A stretch of DNA of 6,998 nucleotides from an uncultured Bacteroidales bacterium (GTDB taxonomy: Bacteria > Bacteroidota > Bacteroidia > Bacteroidales > Bacteroidaceae): assembly GCA_937906165.1 (NCBI GenBank), contig CALCYA010000044.1, positions 1-6,998 on the forward strand, read 5' to 3'. The position numbers and the translations under genes are program-made. The notes below the pieces were generated by a model, which did no database searches, had not been told where the DNA came from, and saw only the letters and a program-made list of their open reading frames with translations. Numbering within the stretch: position 1 is the first letter of the stretch; each line of letters begins with the position of its first letter. Shown here piece after piece: positions 5,431 through 6,998 of the stretch.

Positions 5431-6573
5431 ATGGACTTGGATAAACTACGTCAGGAAATAGATGAGATTGATACCCAGATGTGCGACCTCTTTGCACGCC
5501 GCATGCAGGTGGTGTCAGGTATAGGAAAATACAAGAAAGAGAACAATCTTCCCGTTTATCACCCGTCGCGTGCACGTACGGTTCTGCATAATGTGTCAAA
5601 GCGCCTCGGCCCAGAATTCGAGGGTTACGGCCGTACACTCTACCGCACGATATTCGACCTCAGCGAGTCATATGAGACACGTATGCTCTCCGAGGGCAGT
5701 GAGTTCTTCAACTACTTCAAGAACATTGCTTCTGTACCTCCACAGCCGTTCCCCAAGCGTGCGTCGGTTGCCTGTGCCGGTTGCGAAGGCTCATACGCAC
5801 ATCTTGCGTCAGAGCGTCTTTTCGACCTCCCGGAAATCATGTATATGAGCAATTTCGAGGGCGTCTTCAAGGCTGTCAACAGTGGTCTCTGCGAATTCGG
5901 TGTCCTTCCCATAGAGAACTCTCTTGCCGGTTCGGTAAATGCCATTTATGACCTTTTATCAGAGTATAACGTGAGCATCGTACGTGCGGTACGCCTGAAA
6001 GTGGACCACGCTATCCTTGGCGTTCCCGGTGCAAAGCTCGAGGATATCCGCGAAATCTATTCACATCAGCAGGCGATCAACCAGTGCTCTGAGTTTTTGG
6101 GTACATTGAAGAACGTGCGTGTAATCGCTTGTGAGAACACAGCCGAGGCTGCCCGTATGGTAGCTCAAGGCGGTGACCCCACCAAGGCATCACTCTCTTC
6201 TCGCCTTTGTGCCGAGCTCTACCAGATGCAGGTTATAAAGTCATCCGTGCAGAACCGCGACAACAACTACACACGCTTCATCTGCATTGCCAAAGAGCCA
6301 AAAATATATTCAGGCGCCGACCGCACCAGTGTGATGATAAACATCCCCAACCGTCCGGGAACCCTCTTCCGCATAATGTCGCGATTCAATGCAACAGGTG
6401 TCAACCTTGTCAAACTCGAGAGCCGCCAAATCCCTGAGCGCGAGTTCGAGTACCGCTTCTACTTTGACATCGAGGCATCCGTCTACAGCGACGAGTTCCT
6501 TTCTCTCATGTGTGAGCTTCATGAGTGCGGGGAGCAGTTCAGGTATTTTGGTACTTATGCCGAAATAATATAA
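5431..6573 (+). CDS. pheA: Bifunctional chorismate mutase / prephenate dehydratase (P-protein)
   Basis: Converts chorismate to prephenate and prephenate to phenylpyruvate, the phenylalanine branch. Three domains: AroQ chorismate mutase (about 1-90; R7, R23, K35, R47 in the usual active-site places), prephenate dehydratase (about 111-288; CEGSYAHLA 118-126, GVLPIENSLAGSV 157-169, SHQQAINQCS 211-220, and the catalytic TRF motif 281-283), and a C-terminal ACT domain (about 298-378; RPGTLFRIM 308-316, LESR 329-332) that normally binds Phe for feedback inhibition. Length of 380 aa is normal. Oddities: Ala48 where the mutase usually has Glu, Glu82 where the E. coli enzyme has Gln88, and ESRQ instead of ESRP. 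ATG 5431 has an A-rich leader and no Shine-Dalgarno. The VACxGxEG start of the dehydratase domain recalls clostridial P-proteins. Confidence 0.96.
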   Translation: MDLDKLRQEIDEIDTQMCDLFARRMQVVSGIGKYKKENNLPVYHPSRARTVLHNVSKRLGPEFEGYGRTLYRTIFDLSESYETRMLSEGSEFFNYFKNIASVPPQPFPKRASVACAGCEGSYAHLASERLFDLPEIMYMSNFEGVFKAVNSGLCEFGVLPIENSLAGSVNAIYDLLSEYNVSIVRAVRLKVDHAILGVPGAKLEDIREIYSHQQAINQCSEFLGTLKNVRVIACENTAEAARMVAQGGDPTKASLSSRLCAELYQMQVIKSSVQNRDNNYTRFICIAKEPKIYSGADRTSVMINIPNRPGTLFRIMSRFNATGVNLVKLESRQIPEREFEYRFYFDIEASVYSDEFLSLMCELHECGEQFRYFGTYAEII

Positions 6574-6696
6574 TTATTATCTAAATTGGCGATGGCTGTG
6601 TTACGCTATGTTTTGAAAAAGGTCATTTAGGTCTACTAAACTCCCTTTTTCAAAACCGTCGCAAGCCTTGCCCTCCCCAATTTATATTAATAATTA
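6571..6696. repeat. Long hairpin repeat directly after pheA (copy 1)
   Basis: The outer arms 6571-6589 and 6677-6696 are near-perfect inverted copies (TAATTATTA...TAAATTGG), and the left arm includes the pheA stop codon. The middle arms are related to each other but imperfect. A perfect 13-bp inner stem is GTTTTGAAAAAGG (6610-6622) with 6644-6656. The tip is TTTAG-GTCTA-CTAAA (6626-6640). It could double as the pheA terminator or 3'-end stabiliser, since the transcript folds as soon as translation ends. Confidence 0.8.
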
Positions 6697-6713
6697 TGCA
6701 GTTGTGCTTAAAA

Positions 6714-6810
6714 GCGCGATAACTGTGTTGTTGTGGCTGATTGGGTAATCCTCATTTACGTTTAGTAAACTCCGGTTTCCCAACAGCCACAAGATGTGCC
6801 TTCAGCGAGC
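6714..6810. repeat. Long hairpin repeat, copy 2, same tip but different stem
   Basis: The stem is TTGTGGCTG (6731-6739) plus TTGGG (6741-6745) with CCCAA plus CAGCCACAA (6779-6792), with one bulged A at 6740. The tip is TTTAC-GTTTA-GTAAA (6755-6769), followed by CTCC as in copy 1. The left flank CGATAACTGTGTTG parallels CGATGGCTGTGTTA of copy 1. The stem sequence is otherwise unrelated to copy 1, although architecture and tip are conserved. The outer boundaries are approximate. Confidence 0.7.
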
Positions 6811-6998
6811 CTTGGCTGCACTCACGGTAAAACATCAAAGTGAACTTTGTGTTTAGCTCGTTTGTGCAATCCTTGCACTCGCTGTTTTTATGCTAACTTC
6901 AATGAAGTGCAGGGAGAATTCCACCAGCACAGGTAATTCCAATAAACACCGGCACCGTTAAAAATCCAGCTCATGGCCGCTTGTTTGCAGGCCATTGT
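6811..6998. other. Right-edge intergenic stretch rich in small hairpins, no gene called
   Basis: Contains AGCC-TT-GGCT (6809-6818), CAAAG-TGAA-CTTTG (6836-6849), GTGCAA-TCC-TTGCAC (6864-6878), ACTTCA-A-TGAAGT (6896-6908) and, at the extreme right, ATGGCC/GGCCAT arms. A minus-strand frame open from the right edge ends at about 6892, but its translation (rich in Trp, Cys and Asn) matches no family I know. The + frames are short. It looks like further repeat material; a gene fragment entering from the right cannot be excluded. Confidence 0.45.

Overview
The window carries a compact aromatic amino-acid biosynthesis cluster, all on the + strand: a type I-beta DAHP synthase (aroF-like, 352-1365), a monofunctional prephenate dehydrogenase (tyrA, 1368-2198), 3-dehydroquinate synthase (aroB, 2388-3434), EPSP synthase (aroA, 3569-4825) and a bifunctional chorismate mutase/prephenate dehydratase (pheA, 5431-6573). 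A small AT-rich GIY-YIG nuclease gene (4990-5292) sits between aroA and pheA. Together the biosynthetic genes cover entry into the shikimate pathway (DAHP synthase, AroB), the EPSP step, and both branches from chorismate and prephenate to the tyrosine and phenylalanine precursors. The dehydroquinase, shikimate dehydrogenase, shikimate kinase and chorismate synthase (aroC) steps are not in the window.

Organism: most likely a member of the Bacteroidota, probably Bacteroidales (inference). No gene has a Shine-Dalgarno sequence; leaders are A-rich. TAnnTTTG boxes of the Bacteroidota -7 type lie upstream of the first gene. The spacers are packed with TGTCAT...TCTCA-type palindromic repeats of the kind I associate with that phylum. 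The enzymes and their order (aroF-tyrA-aroB-aroA-[gap]-pheA) look like a clostridial aro operon, which suggests an old transfer between phyla; this rests on recall of clostridial gene order, not on a search.

Layout: 1-351 is a repeat-bearing leader with the likely promoter. aroF and tyrA are fused head to tail with a 2-nt gap. Every later spacer holds hairpin repeats. aroB is flanked by two nearly identical ~105-bp elements in inverted orientation (2249-2353 and 3443-3546). The aroA-pheA spacer holds a different long hairpin (4842-4931) and then a unit that looks like a mobile cassette: 30-nt hairpin repeat, GIY-YIG gene, inverted relative of the repeat, second copy of the 30-nt repeat (4943-5386). 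Downstream of pheA, 6571-6998 has two large hairpins of another family and several small ones, with no convincing gene.

The most interesting observation is that all seven TGTCAT-type units, including those around aroB and those around the nuclease, share one hairpin frame: TG...CA ends, a 5-bp stem and a conserved pair of facing GA dinucleotides. Two base pairs change in a compensatory way between subtypes. This suggests a structured single-strand DNA or RNA repeat family, with the small GIY-YIG nuclease as a candidate enzyme that spreads it, analogous in logic to REP elements and their RAYT transposases.
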